This document shows positions 1 to 9,379 of a stretch of 64,000 nt of DNA, one piece after another. The notes under the pieces are model-generated. The model saw only the letters and a list, made by a program, of their open reading frames with translations. It had not been told where the DNA came from and did not search any database. The first letter of the stretch is position 1, and every line of letters begins with the position of its first letter. The DNA lies in the NCBI RefSeq assembly GCF_932526225.1, contig NC_064034.1, positions 14,396,887 through 14,460,886 on the forward strand, in the 5' to 3' direction. Source of the DNA: Nematostella vectensis (Eukaryota > Cnidaria > Anthozoa > Actiniaria > Edwardsiidae). The translations under genes and the position numbers were made by a program.

Positions 1-1425
1 TTTCTTGAGGGGTTGTTGCAGGTAGTAGGCAACATTCCTTGGTCGCTGTGCCACTGGAGTTGCTTCTGGGTCCATCTCCAGCTTGAACTCGATCGGCTCG
101 CCTGTCGTGTCCTGGAAGCAGCCAATGCCGTCAAAGACCTTCTCGAATAGCCTGGTAATTTCTTCACACTTCGTTGTTTGCTTTACCGTTTTGATTCTTA
201 GATCATTGGGTTCACTGATACACCCTTCTGGATCGATCTTCAGCATTCCAAGCTCGTTCAATGTCTCCTTTCCTATGAGTGGCGGCGAATCCATTCTTTC
301 CCTTATCACCACAAAGCGAGTCTTTGCACCTCGGTTTTTGTTTCGTAGGGTGACTTCAAACTCTCCTTTCACCTGAAGGCTTGTCTTGATGGTCTTCAGC
401 TTTTCTCTGCAGTTTGTCAGATCTCCAATCTCGTCAGAGCGGTGGAAAAGTGCCTTGTACTGGTATTCGTCCATTACGTTGACGCTGGCGCCGTTGTCTG
501 GTTCGACCTGCGCATCCACGTCTCCAAGTCTAACCAAAACTGTACCCTTAGGCTTGTCTGATGTCACTATCTTCACATGGGATAGGTGCTTGAAAGTTAA
601 CTCCAGGTACCCATTATCCGATCCACTGCTGGAATCTTCGTGCTCTGGTTCATGACTGACTTGATGGATACGTTTGAATCTTCTTCTATGCTTGTCTTCT
701 GTTCCACTTTCTGACTTGCAACAAACTGCGAAGTGGTTGTACTTGCCGCATTTTAGGCATTGTTCCCCATAGGCTTGGCAGTCTTTTCCCGGCTTGTGTG
801 CACCAGTCTTCCCACAATAGTCACACTTGTGCCTGTCCTTCTTTCTCGCCTCTCCACTTCTTTGCTGTAATGGTGGTTCCTTGGCTTGGGTCTTCTTGTG
901 TGTTTGTATCGTGGCCACTTTGAAATCTTCTTTCATGTCATTCACCTACTTATTAATCTCTTCCTCCTGGCCAGCATTTTCTATGAATTCGGTCAAATTC
1001 CATCTCTTCTTTATGGCTCTCTTGACTAAATCTCCATCTGAGATCGTCTGGATGAGGTGCTCTAGAATCCTCTCATCTTCTTGAGTACCGAACTCGCACT
1101 CCTTGGTATCTCATTCTGGCTGCATATGTGACAATACTCTCGTTCGTTTCCATCTTTTGTTTGTTGAACGTGTATCTTGCGTGGTGTTCTTCTTCGGCAG
1201 GAAATGGTTGTTAAGTTTCCTCTTCATTCTCGTGAAGTCCTTGTCTTCCGCGCTTGGCGTCGGCTCTGGTACGTTTCTTGCTAGTTTCTTGATCTTAGGC
1301 CCTCCATAAATCTTCATCGCTCTCACTTTATCTTCGGTTGTTTTGATTTCAAAATACTCGACCTCCTCTTCAAAATCTTCAAGCCATTCCTTCCAGGCTC
1401 TTCTAATCTCCAACTGATCCGTCGG
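1..1425 (-). pseudogene. Ty3/Gypsy-type retrotransposon gag-protease, broken and cut by the window edge
   Basis: Reading leftwards from about 1413, the minus strand encodes a gag-like protein (first about 100 residues open, 1413-1111), followed by two zinc knuckles around 835-720 (CDYC...H...C, then CLKCGKYNHFAVC). Next comes an aspartic-protease active site reading PDNGAS near 490-505, where most relatives have DTGA or DSGA. The last part resembles the linker that precedes reverse transcriptase, and the window ends there. The frame changes after 1111 and a TAG interrupts the stretch near 950, so this copy is dead. Order and strand fit a Gypsy gag-pol. I see no LTR on its 5' side, so its upstream boundary near 1440 is uncertain. 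It is not the same family as the element at 52-56 kb. Confidence 0.8.
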
Positions 1426-1496
1426 AATGCTGAAGGGTTGGATTCTGAGAGACTTAAAAAGAAATAAGTTAATAAGCTAAAAAAACTTACTTTATA

Positions 1497-1530
1497 CTGA
1501 AGAAGGCCGGAAGGCCGAAACGTTTAGTAA
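1497..1530 (+). other. Hammerhead-like core motif, probably not functional
   Basis: CTGAAGA is followed by GGCC-GGAA-GGCC, a perfect 4-bp stem closed by a tetraloop, and then GAAAC. This order matches a hammerhead core (CUGANGA, stem II, GAAA). However, there is one extra A before stem II, and I find no convincing stem I. Related motifs are known at the ends of Penelope-like elements. I treat it as a relic or a look-alike. Confidence 0.25.
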
Positions 1531-1569
1531 ATTTTATTGGCTGACAGGAATTTTCACTCAAGTTTATAT

Positions 1570-1653
1570 ATATATTCGTACATTTACGAAAGTCAAAATT
1601 ATATATATTATTATTATATGATTATATATATTCGTACATTTACGAAAGTCAAG

Positions 1654-1739
<86 letters not shown>

Positions 1740-1781
1740 GACAACACCGACAACATTAAAAATATATATTTATATATATTT

Positions 1782-1817
<36 letters not shown>

Positions 1818-1830
1818 AATATATATATAT
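1570..1830. repeat. (AT)n microsatellite, with a short flanking duplication
   Basis: A pure (AT)n run covers about 1654-1737, with further AT-rich dinucleotide tracts to 1830. Before it, a unit containing TTCGTACATTTACGAAAGTC occurs twice (about 1577 and 1631). The open frame across this stretch is only Ile/Tyr dipeptide repeats and is not a gene. Confidence 0.9.
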
Positions 1831-1881
1831 AAAATGATGGTTGAAGGCTTTCAAAGAAAGTGCTCAATACTCGAAAGTAGA

Positions 1882-1885
<4 letters not shown>

Positions 1886-1974
<89 letters not shown>
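1886..1974. repeat. (AT)n microsatellite inside the PLE-A pLTR
   Basis: About 90 bp of pure AT dinucleotide separates two parts of the PLE terminal sequence. In PLE-B the corresponding place holds only a few bases, so the tract expanded or was inserted in this copy. Confidence 0.85.
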
Positions 1975-1977
<3 letters not shown>

Positions 1978-2009
1978 TTGGTTTGAGAAAAATACAAACT
2001 ACATAGGTT

Positions 2010-2050
2010 TCCCTACAGGCCTGTTTCGTGGTTGCCCACTCATCAGGGGA
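2010..2050 (-). ncRNA. Hammerhead ribozyme of PLE-A, core intact
   Basis: On the minus strand the elements appear in order: TCCC (stem I), CTGATGA core, GTGG-GCAA-CCAC (stem II with a GCAA tetraloop), GAA, the palindrome ACAGGCCTGT (stem III, with almost no loop), cleavage triplet GTA, and GGGA (stem I). All conserved core positions are present, including G5, G8 and G12. The minimal stem III is typical of Penelope-like elements and retrozymes, where such ribozymes often work as dimers or with tertiary help. It is in the same sense as the element's protein and lies in the 3' pLTR, so it would process the element's transcript. Confidence 0.85.
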
Positions 2051-2245
2051 TTTAATGAGAATATTCCTACCATCGTATATATACTATTAACATTGAAATT
2101 TACATAATAATAGACTGATAGTTTTAGCTAAGGCGGTAAGAGGAACAATAGCGAGTTACATTAAATATGCGGGGCGAAAGCTAACAGTGCGGAACGTGTG
2201 AAAAATTGATAGCGCGAAAATTTAACGGTGACGGGATTAACAGTT

Positions 2246-3664
2246 CTAATTGTTTCGTAGCAGGGCTTTGTTTCTGTGGCGGCACGAGGACACGAGTTCA
2301 TTGCGTTTATTTAGAGTTGATAGTTTGGGTTGGCAGATGATCGTCAGCTTTTCCTTGAGGCAGAGGTTGCAACGCTTAGTGGTACTGTTGTAGGCGGAGT
2401 GGGAAGAAAGAATGCGCCATGAAATAAAGTACTCAATCATGTTGTCCTTGAGAGTCCAGACGTGTTTGCTGAGTTCGGTGGAGTTTCTGTGTTTGGCGTG
2501 TCGGAATGATGCGGTGTGGTTTCTGTACCTGGTCTTGAAGCTGTTTTCAGTGAGCCCGACGTATGTTTCCGAGGTGTTGTTGTCTTTTCGAGTTACGGTA
2601 GCTTGGTAGATAACAGATGTCTGTAGGCAGTTTCCGTCTAGAGGGCAGGTGTCTTTCTGTCGGCAGTTGCATGTCTTGTTGTTGGTAGTGGTAGGGGCGG
2701 AGCTGTCGATCTCGGTAGCCGACGATGCGGTGATGATGCGCTTGTTGTGGTTGTCGATGATCTGTTTGGTGCTGTTCATGCAGCTGTAACTGATTTTGAT
2801 GGTGTTTCTGTTGAAGATTTTACGGAGGTGGTTGTCTTTCGGGAAGTGCTTGTCTATCAGGGTGAGGAATCTGTGGCCGATGTTGGTGCTGGTGTTCTTG
2901 CTGAAGGGCGGGTTGTACCATAGGATGTTGTTGCGTTTGCGGGTTTTACGGTTGGTTACGGTGTTGGGTTCGTAGCGTAGCGTGTAGTTGTATCCGCTAT
3001 CGTCGAGTGCTTTCTGGTAAGGTGGCGCGGTCTGGTCAAAGGAGGCTTGGTCTGAAGATAGGGCAGATAGGCGTCTGTTGATACCAGCAGGGATGTTCTT
3101 GGTGATGGAGGGCGGGTGGTTGCTCTCACGGTGGACATATTGTAGCGAGGAGTTCGGCTTTGTATAAGGCTGGTGTACATTACGTTTTAGGTCGAGGGTG
3201 ACGTCTAGGAAATTGACAACTTGTTTGTTTGCCTCAATGGTGATTCGGAGTCCGTTGTTGTTGAAGATGCGGCATAGTTCCTTTTTTAGGTTTTCGGTGG
3301 CTCTGGGTGTGGCGTTGGTGATGGCTAGTCCGTCGTCGCGGTAGAGTCCTACGTTCATATTGAGGTCCTGAAGTTGGGAGAGAAGGAAGTTGCCTACAAG
3401 TTCACAGGTTTCTGCGCCATCGAAGCTCCCCATCGTAACATCAAATATCGTGTTGCCTTTCTTCTGCCAGGGTGTTTGGTTGTGGACCAGGAAGGAGCTC
3501 TTGGAGTGGGTTATGATCTCTTTTTCATCAGGGGTGATTTCGTCATAGTTGGAGGCGAAATCGAGTGCTCTTGATAGTAGGTCTTGGCTGATAGATGGGT
3601 AGAATTCTACAATGTCAAAACAGATGAAGTTGAGTTGGTGTTTGTTTTCGGCAGCCTTGAACCA
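2246..3664 (-). pseudogene. PLE-A reverse transcriptase (C-terminal half) plus GIY-YIG endonuclease
   Basis: An open frame runs to the stop at 2246. RT motif A is FDIVEFYPS and the catalytic motif C is YRDDGL, about 90 residues later. Downstream is a linker with CNC...CPLDGNC, a putative zinc site of PLEs, then a GIY-YIG nuclease (SVIYQA, TYVGL, the RYRNH arginine and the STELSK glutamate). A second CNLC pair lies near the C terminus. The frame continues upstream to 3706, but the first roughly 15 residues come from the neighbouring Polinton-like DNA, so the natural N terminus and RT motifs 0-2 are missing. The nuclease would nick target DNA to prime reverse transcription. The catalytic residues look complete, but the protein is truncated. 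Confidence 0.9.
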
Positions 3665-3874
3665 GCCGCCGCCGGAACGGCAAACGCTGGCACACCTTCG
3701 GCACACACACCAGTCTCGGAAAGCAACTCTGCATGGTCGGCCTGCTCGGTTATCGGGGTCGCTGGTCTTCTAGTGTCATTGAATGGCGTCTACACACGTA
3801 GGCGGGAGCTAGCTGCCGCGTTCACTCGTACACCAGCTGTTAAACAGCGAGCTACCGATCCACTTGCTACCTAA
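3665..3874 (+). pseudogene. Truncated Polinton-like small protein with one membrane segment
   Basis: The frame ending at 3874 has about 70 residues of Polinton-side sequence. After a Ser/Thr/Ala-rich stretch comes a hydrophobic segment (SVIGVAGLLVSLNGVY), then a basic tail with TRRRELAAAF. Its 5' part is lost at the junction with PLE-A. A single-pass hydrophobic protein fits the minor virion proteins of this element class, but I cannot assign a family from sequence alone. Confidence 0.4.
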
Positions 3875-4062
3875 GGTACCGACGACGTGACCCCGCCCGC
3901 AAATGCACAGCAGATCAAGGATCGACCGCTTGCCGTTCCGGCGACAGCGCTTCGCGCTCCCGGACTATGCAAATCTCGACTGTTAGCCATGGAGTTAGCA
4001 GACATTTAAACACAAGAACCCATATCCGCACTTCCGTGCATCATATGCGTAAACGCGTATAT

Positions 4063-4305
4063 ATGTCGACGACGCAGCAAAGCAAGATTACAAAGACCAT
4101 CACCGACGCCGCAGTCATAACCGGCCTCTTCGCCGGTATTGGCTGGGTTGGGCGCAAGGTCTTGCGCGAAGACTTCACCAAAGACGCCTCCGCGAACGCC
4201 ATGAACTACGCAAAAATGACTGCCGCTGTTTCGGGTGCTGTCGCTTTGAAGGGTTACCTTGAGGACCAGAAGATCTGCCCATGTAGCATTGTACTACACG
4301 TGTAG
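4063..4305 (+). CDS. Polinton-like small hydrophobic protein, about 80 residues
   Basis: I chose the ATG at 4063 (MSTTQQSK) rather than the in-frame ATG at 3967, because the similarity to small proteins of cnidarian Polinton/adintovirus elements starts there. Residues roughly 10-30 are hydrophobic (DAAVITGLFAGIGWVG), followed by a second apolar patch (MTAAVSGAVALKGYLEDQK). Two short membrane-active helices suggest a minor virion or membrane-interacting protein; this is inference. The last residues run into sequence that may not be original. The next gene starts about 60 bp downstream. Confidence 0.5.
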   Translation: MSTTQQSKITKTITDAAVITGLFAGIGWVGRKVLREDFTKDASANAMNYAKMTAAVSGAVALKGYLEDQKICPCSIVLHV

Positions 4306-4363
4306 GCCACGTATTAGACTCGTGTTTACGTACACACAGCACGTGAAACGTACACACTACTCG

Positions 4364-4789
4364 ATGACCTCCATCGCAATTTTGGTTGGCGGCGCCGTCC
4401 TAAACGCGACTGCATTCGTTGGTGGCAACTACCTCGCAAAGTTCCTGTCGAACGATGAAAGCCCTGCCTTAGCTGAGAAGGAGAGGCACGACAAGGCCCT
4501 CGAGAAATACCAACAAGACTATGGACTCTACCAACAGCGGCGACACGAAATCCTCGATTGGCAAGCGCAAAGTCGCGAGAGAAGGGCCCTCGCAAAGCAA
4601 AGCTTCACCGACACTGACTACGCGCTCAAACTTTACAACCAGACCCGACCAAAACAACTCCTGGAGTCAATGCGGGCTCCTGAGCTGTCCGACTACTACA
4701 TCCCCAGCAAAATGCAGAAAAACGCCGAGTTGGCGAACATTGGCGCCGGCGCTCTTGCCATCGGCTACACAGCTAGCCGCTTGCTGTGA
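4364..4789 (+). CDS. Polinton-like protein, about 141 residues, hydrophobic ends around a charged helix
   Basis: I place the start at the ATG at 4364 (MTSIAILVGGAVLNATAF); the longer in-frame extension from 4259 overlaps the previous gene. The first 20 residues form a hydrophobic helix. Residues about 35-80 are a charged, Arg/Lys/Glu/Gln-rich helix. A conserved-looking patch follows (PELSDYYIPSKMQKNAEL), then a Gly/Ala-rich hydrophobic C terminus (IGAGALAIGYTASRLL). Proteins with this architecture recur in cnidarian Polinton/adintovirus-like elements; their function is not established to my knowledge. The frame is intact. Confidence 0.6.
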   Translation: MTSIAILVGGAVLNATAFVGGNYLAKFLSNDESPALAEKERHDKALEKYQQDYGLYQQRRHEILDWQAQSRERRALAKQSFTDTDYALKLYNQTRPKQLLESMRAPELSDYYIPSKMQKNAELANIGAGALAIGYTASRLL

Positions 4790-4875
4790 ACAGCTGCCGT
4801 CCCGGCGCTGCATCTAGGCGGCCTTTTCCCATACTGCGCGTATTCGTATACGTATAAGATGATTGCAGACCAGTT

Positions 4876-5142
4876 GTGGAGTGCTATGCACGAGGTAGCA
4901 GCCGCTGCGCTAAGCGAGTGACACCGAAGGTGTCGTCGATGGGTGGATTATGTAGCTTTGGTGACATTGCTAACCGAAGCCTCGAGTTGTGGCGCGCAGA
5001 CAGGGAGTGTGTTAAGAGATTTGCCAATGTAGTTCTCCGAGGGCCTACCGACCTCACAAAGACCGCCTCGGCACTACCAGAGCAGACGGCAACGGCCTGT
5101 TTAAGACTGATACACCTGTTGCAGTACATTGCCGACACGTAA
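4876..5142 (+). CDS. Unrecognised 88-residue reading frame overlapping the integrase start
   Basis: The frame starts at 4876 and ends in TAA at 5140-5142. The A of that stop codon is also the first base of the integrase ATG (TAATG overlap), a compact arrangement suggesting that both frames belonged to one gene block. The product is not clearly hydrophobic, has several Cys residues and a Leu-rich C-terminal helix (ACLRLIHLLQYIADT). I recognise no domain. The GC-rich context makes long chance frames likely, so its reality is uncertain. Confidence 0.35.
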   Translation: MECYARGSSRCAKRVTPKVSSMGGLCSFGDIANRSLELWRADRECVKRFANVVLRGPTDLTKTASALPEQTATACLRLIHLLQYIADT

Positions 5143-6023
5143 TGGCGGCGAAGCGCAGGTCCGACGAAGAACTCGATGCATTACTTCGTCCTATATACTA
5201 CGCCAGAGGTGGCTTACAGGGAGTGACCGCTCTGCATGCCAAACTCCCCAAGGGCTCAGCCTCCATAGATCGAGTGCGCAAGTGGGTAAGCTCGCAGCCC
5301 GTCGGGGGCTACACACAGACACCCCCTCCTCCGACTACCTTCGCCCACTTCTCGGAACAGATACCAAACCGTATCCACCAGTCGGACCTGCTATTCTCGC
5401 CAATCGACCGCGGGTACAAGTATGCCCTGACTGTCGTTGACGTTGCTTCACGATATAAAACCGCCCGCCCACTGAGGACTAAGAGCGCGGCCGTCGTCTC
5501 CCGCGAACTCGCTGACATCTATGCAGAGGGACCTTTCACATGGCCTAGAGTCCTCATGGTTGATGACGGCACGGAGTTCAAGGGTGCCACCACGAAGCTC
5601 CTAACAGACCACGGGGTGGAGGTCCAACGGGCTGAGCCAGGGAACCACAGGAGCCAAGCTTTCGCCAAGTCTTTCCATCGCTGGCTGGCACAGCGCCTAT
5701 TTCGTGCGCAGTACTCGAAGGAGCTTGCATCCGGCGAAACAAACCGCGAGTGGGTTACTGCTTTTCCAATCGTCATCTCGGACATAAACGCAACGAAGAC
5801 TCGCATGACTGGCTATGCGCCTAAAGACGCAATAAAGCTGAGGCGCGTGCCTCTCAAAGCCGAAAAGCCCCCCTTAAAGGTCCCCTTAGAGGTCGGAACG
5901 GAGGTGTACATCGCCGTAAACGAGGAAGACCTCCAGGACAAGGGCCGACGGCGAGCCTTTGTATGCGTCGACCTTCTCACCCCTTTTGCCTGGTACGGGC
6001 ACTGGCTAAATAGATGCTTATAA
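5142..6023 (+). pseudogene. Polinton-type integrase, catalytic glutamate lost
   Basis: 293 residues resembling the retroviral-type integrase of Polintons. The N-terminal part is basic with a helical region, the usual place of DNA-binding subdomains. The RNase H-like core has the first Asp in LTVVDVASRYK and the second in MVDDGTEF. The third acidic residue, expected about 35 residues after the second Asp in a helix, is absent: that helix reads AFAKSFHRWL, with Lys or Ser at the catalytic position and one residue fewer in the spacer. DNA joining therefore should not work. A C-terminal chromo/SH3-like strand region (GTEVYIAV) follows. The last 30 or so residues and the abrupt change to AT-rich DNA suggest 3' truncation. 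Confidence 0.75.
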
Positions 6024-6025
6024 AA

Positions 6026-6739
6026 AGGATTCTAATTTGTTAATTTTAGGTTAACAGGTTCATTCTAGGTTCTTATATGTGGTTCTTAACTGTATAATAA
6101 AATAATGTACTCAGACTTTAATACTTACACAAGAGAAAGAAAATGCCCTATCTTTGCAAGTTAAGTTTTAACTAAAGACTAAAAGTAACTTAAAGAAGTA
6201 AAAGGAATTGGGACAGTACAGGCAGGGAATGAGTACTTTTACGTCAAACCCACTATGATAGTGTGATTTGCTGATATACTTATTAATTTATAGGAATTTG
6301 ATATGCATTTCTTTATTGTTTTTAATTTAAAAGAGAATAAAATAGCACCCAGCTTTTTGTGAGGAACTTTAATTGATCCTCATATCATTTTAGAATAAAT
6401 ATGACCTCCCTTCACACCTGAAAGCCTTCCCTGTTAATCAAAGCATAAATTTATTTTGATAGTTTTGCTGTATCAGTTGTCTATCAAATATAGTTTAGTT
6501 AATGATATCCTTAGTAATGTCAATAAATACTTTTTTTACCTAGAACAAAAAACATATTTGTTCTAGGTATTCCCTAGGAGGATTGAGAGGAAACCTTTTA
6601 ATAATATTTGCAGTATTTATAGAACATGTAATATTTATATGTTTAACACATTGTGCCGTTTTTGTGGGTGTTGGAACATGATGCATAATGAAAGTGCAGG
6701 GAAGGGGGTTCTACACAAGTTTATGCTGAAAATGTCATG
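6026..6739. repeat. AT-rich non-coding repeat; inverted copy at 30.6-31.0 kb
   Basis: No coding potential. From about 6200 to 6700 the sequence matches the opposite strand of roughly 30,590-30,985 (for example the stretches containing GAATAAAATAGCACCC and TGATGCATAATG). A short hairpin-prone repeat of AGAACAAA/TTTGTTCT lies near 6541-6565. Confidence 0.7.
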
Positions 6740-6780
6740 CTGGCTACGCTTTTAGGCAGTGCATAAATCTATATATTATA
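6740..6780 (+). repeat. Helentron-like right terminus, diverged
   Basis: GCTGGCTACGCTTTTAGGC followed by AGTGCATAAA and TCTATATATT. It matches the conserved right end seen at 7979, 17,553, 24,545 and 61,583, but one base of the hairpin arm differs. Confidence 0.6.
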
Positions 6781-6945
6781 GTATGTGTGAGTAGGGAACA
6801 CACTTATATGTGTGAGCAGGGAACACTTATCGTATGTGTGTGCAGGGAAAGCTTGTTGTATGTGTGAGCAGGGAACATTTATCTTATAGTACGTGTGTGC
6901 AGGGAAACATTGTAGTATTTGTGAGCAGGGAACACTTATACAGGA
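6781..6945 (+). repeat. Minisatellite, unit about 26-33 bp (GTGTGAGCAGGGAACACTTAT)
   Basis: Five to six imperfect copies of a unit containing TATGTGTGAGCAGGGAACAC. The paralogous copy at 23,160-23,465 has roughly ten units, so the array length varies between the two duplicates. Confidence 0.85.
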
Positions 6946-7814
6946 GTTTCAGGTTAACGGGGGTCCATAAGTAGTTGTTTTATTTTATCAGTTCAAATAA
7001 AACTTTAATTGATTTTTTGTTTAAAAAGTAGCTGGTGTTTGGAAAATTCTAGCTGGCTGTTCTGCAGGCCTCAGTGCCTTAATGAAACCCCTGCTTATAG
7101 TATGTGTGACTTTTTTGAAGCCCCCACCCCCCTCCTGAATGAATGCTGTCTAAACTGTGATTTCACTATTCGTATCTTATGTTTTAGTAACATTTATGAC
7201 AGCAAATCTTTAGTGGTTGAAAACTGGAGTAGGAGATAGGGATGGTGTATTAAAATGTTTGTATTTACAAAAATCTGTAGTTGCATTTTCTATTAATTTA
7301 GTACTTAAACTTAGTAAAAGTGTTTAAAGAGGGACTGGAAATTTACATCAAGGGATTTTTGGGCATGAAATGTTGGGCTCCCTTGCAGCAAACATCTCCT
7401 GAAGTCTCTTGGTGTCCAAAGCTATACTCAACAAAAGTACTATGTAAAATGCCATGCACATTTATGTTAGTCCTGATTATTTTATTGTAGAAATGTAGTA
7501 AATAAAGAAATATCTGTTCAGTATCAGTTGTTTATCAAATGCAGCTAACACACTTAAAGCTCGTAACCTCCTCTTTGCTATTGGTGGATAATATCATATT
7601 AAGCATAATAAATAATACTAATATCTCCAATATTTTGGGGGTTAGCTGCAAAAGAAGTGGATTGGGAGTGGGAGGTCTAGCATTTCATTACACTGGGGGA
7701 AATAAATAAGATCAAATAAAAGGTCAAGCATTTCATTACGGTGGGGAAATAAATAAGATCAAATAAAATATAGCCCGGACTATGCATTTTTAACAGGTTG
7801 TATGTATGCAAGGC

Positions 7815-7836
7815 GGGGGGGGGGGGGGGGGGGGGG
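7815..7836 (+). repeat. Poly-G run of 22
   Basis: An uninterrupted G22 tract. The paralogous site near 24,400 lacks it. It is likely a slippage expansion or an assembly artefact, and it can form a G-quadruplex. Confidence 0.9.
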
Positions 7837-7978
7837 AAAGGATATATAAAGCATACAAAGGTTAGGTTTAATATTATGCATCTTTTTTTTATTCTAAGAA
7901 AAATGGAAAACTCTAATCTTCAGGGGTGTCATACCCTTATCTGCCCAAGAATACTCATATGAAAATATTTTGATAAAG

Positions 7979-8019
7979 CTGGCTCCGCTTTTAGGCTGTG
8001 CCTAAATCTATATATTTAC
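7979..8019 (+). repeat. Helentron-like right terminus
   Basis: GCTGGCTCCGCT, then a TTTAGGC...GCCTAAA hairpin (loop TGT here), then TCTATATATTTA. The same layout recurs at four other sites in the window. I could not find its left partner. Confidence 0.65.
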
Positions 8020-8654
8020 TTAAACTCATAACAAACACCGAACGTGTAACGTACACAGGGAGTAGGTCCCTGAAGTACATAAGGCTAAGGATATCGTAGT
8101 TATTCCAAGTGATTAAAGCAAAGCGGCTTACATTATTGATTTCTTTGACGGCATATATATTCGTTTGTTGTTTATAACAAGTTAAGGGAAAACAAAGAAA
8201 ACAAAAGTCGAAAAAAAACTAATGAAATACTCATGACGAGACGCAAACGACTTTAACTGTAAGTACCTCCAAAGGAATGTATGTATGGTATATCCATAAA
8301 ACAAAAAAAGAAAAGAATCGGTACATATCATAACTTTTAGAACATATTAGAACCCCTTTAGTACCGAATTGCGGTGGTTTCGCCCACGTTGTTGTATCGC
8401 CCACGCATCAAGAGTTGCTTCGCCCACGCATCAAGAGTTGCTTCGCTCACGCATCAAGATAATGTTCACAGTTTTTACATTACATTAGAGTATCATAATT
8501 CCGTGAAATACACCTTAGCGTATTTATCACTTGTACACTCATGTCATTTTTCTCTTTTGGTCTGGCTAGACTACTACACTAGACTAACACCTCGTGTTGC
8601 ACCGAATCTTTGAGGATACAGACCCAGTGGTATTGATACAAGTACTTTCTAAAA

Positions 8655-8850
8655 TATCTCTGTTTATCACACTTTACGCGATCTTTACTCAGAACGTTAA
8701 GAAGCGTAAATGTTTATCACCCTTCAAGCGATCTTTACGCAGAACGTAAAGATGCGTAGATTGTTATCACCCTTTACGCGATTTTTATGCAGAACGTAAA
8801 TAAACGTGAAAGTTTATCACCCTTTACGCAGAACGTGCGTAAATATGGAT
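8655..8850. repeat. Tandem repeat, unit about 60-65 bp around a TTTACGC/GCGTAAA palindrome
   Basis: About three to four imperfect units reading TTTATCACCCTTTACGCGA, then TTTACGCAGAACGTAAA. The units are diverged and there are no unique spacers, so this is not a CRISPR array. A shorter version lies at 28,345-28,485. Confidence 0.8.
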
Positions 8851-9117
8851 TTTTGTGCTGTGTTATCCCTTTTGCACCTGTTACCGTCATTTGTACAAAT
8901 AACGGCCCCAGACGGACCTAGTCCTTTGTGGGAGCGTCTCCTCTGTCACTCTCCAAGTTAAGTCAGTCATTCTTCGAATTATCAACTTCTCTGTCATTAT
9001 GTAACCTATCATCTCTGTCACTCTCCGACTTATCGTCTTCCCCATCAGCCTCCGACTAATCGTCTATGCATTTGATCAACTCCCCTCATCATCACTTCCA
9101 ATATTATTCATTACAAG

Positions 9118-9379
9118 CAGGGGCGGAAATAGAGGGGGTCGGATTGGATGGATATCCACCCCCTCTTTTTAAGTTAAAAAGAAAGTCGAAAGAAAATAAA
9201 TGTCTGTGAGACGGAAGGTACTCTATATGTGCCTTCGCCTGCTTTGCTGACGCGACAAATCCAATTCAGCGTGAAGTATTGTTAGATCGATGTGACCTAC
9301 CAAAAACCACCGGATCAGTTATAAGCCGTCTATCCGGCCATTATCCACCCCTTATTTTAAAATCCTGGATCCGCCCCTG
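9118..9379. mobile_element. MITE with CAGGGGCGGA ends
   Basis: 262 bp bounded by CAGGGGCGGA and TCCGCCCCTG. The internal sequence runs ...GTGGATATCCACCCCC... near the left and ...TTATCCACCCC... near the right. The CAGGGG start suggests a hAT-type non-autonomous element, but I cannot see an 8-bp target duplication. A paralogous copy lies at 28,693-28,953. Confidence 0.7.

Larger units (their letters stand above)
1832..3664 (-). mobile_element. PLE-A: Penelope-like element, 5'-truncated, canonical GIY-YIG type
   Basis: This is the 3' part of a Penelope-like element. It holds the C-terminal half of the reverse transcriptase, a linker with a Cys motif, a GIY-YIG endonuclease, a 3' untranslated region and a terminal pLTR with a hammerhead ribozyme. 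The 3' end (the ATGATGGTTGAAGG side) abuts (AT)n DNA at 1831. An internal (AT)n tract (about 1886-1974) interrupts the pLTR. At 3664 the element stops abruptly against GC-rich Polinton-like sequence. The same RT sequence continues normally in PLE-B near 39,052, so the break here is real. Confidence 0.9.
3665..6025 (+). mobile_element. Polinton/Maverick (adintovirus-like) fragment, GC-rich
   Basis: About 2.36 kb, clearly richer in G+C than the AT-rich surroundings, with several short, tightly spaced genes on one strand ending in a retroviral-type integrase. Small membrane-active or virion-like proteins beside such an integrase are what I know from cnidarian Polintons/adintoviruses. Full elements are 15-20 kb with DNA polymerase B, ATPase, protease and capsid genes; none of these is here. 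The left side is fused to PLE-A at 3664/3665. The right side ends within or just after the integrase and passes into AT-rich non-coding DNA. I see no terminal inverted repeats, so this is an internal fragment. Confidence 0.7.
6946..8150. repeat. Non-coding segment duplicated at about 23,470-24,717
   Basis: Nearly collinear with the second copy (for example AATGAAACCCCTGCTTATAG at both), differing by small indels. It contains no convincing gene. A pure run of 22 G (7815-7836) stands where the other copy has only GGCGGGTGGG. A Helentron-like right end is at 7979-8019. Confidence 0.85.

Noticed and set aside
1537-1794. An 85-residue open frame
   Set aside because: It is (AT)n microsatellite read as Tyr-Ile repeats.
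3374-3574. A 66-residue plus-strand frame, repeated identically at 38,765-38,965
   Set aside because: Its conservation is explained by the PLE reverse transcriptase on the other strand in both copies.
8655-8850. Regularly spaced repeats resembling a CRISPR array
   Set aside because: The units are contiguous and diverged without unique spacers, and the genome is animal.
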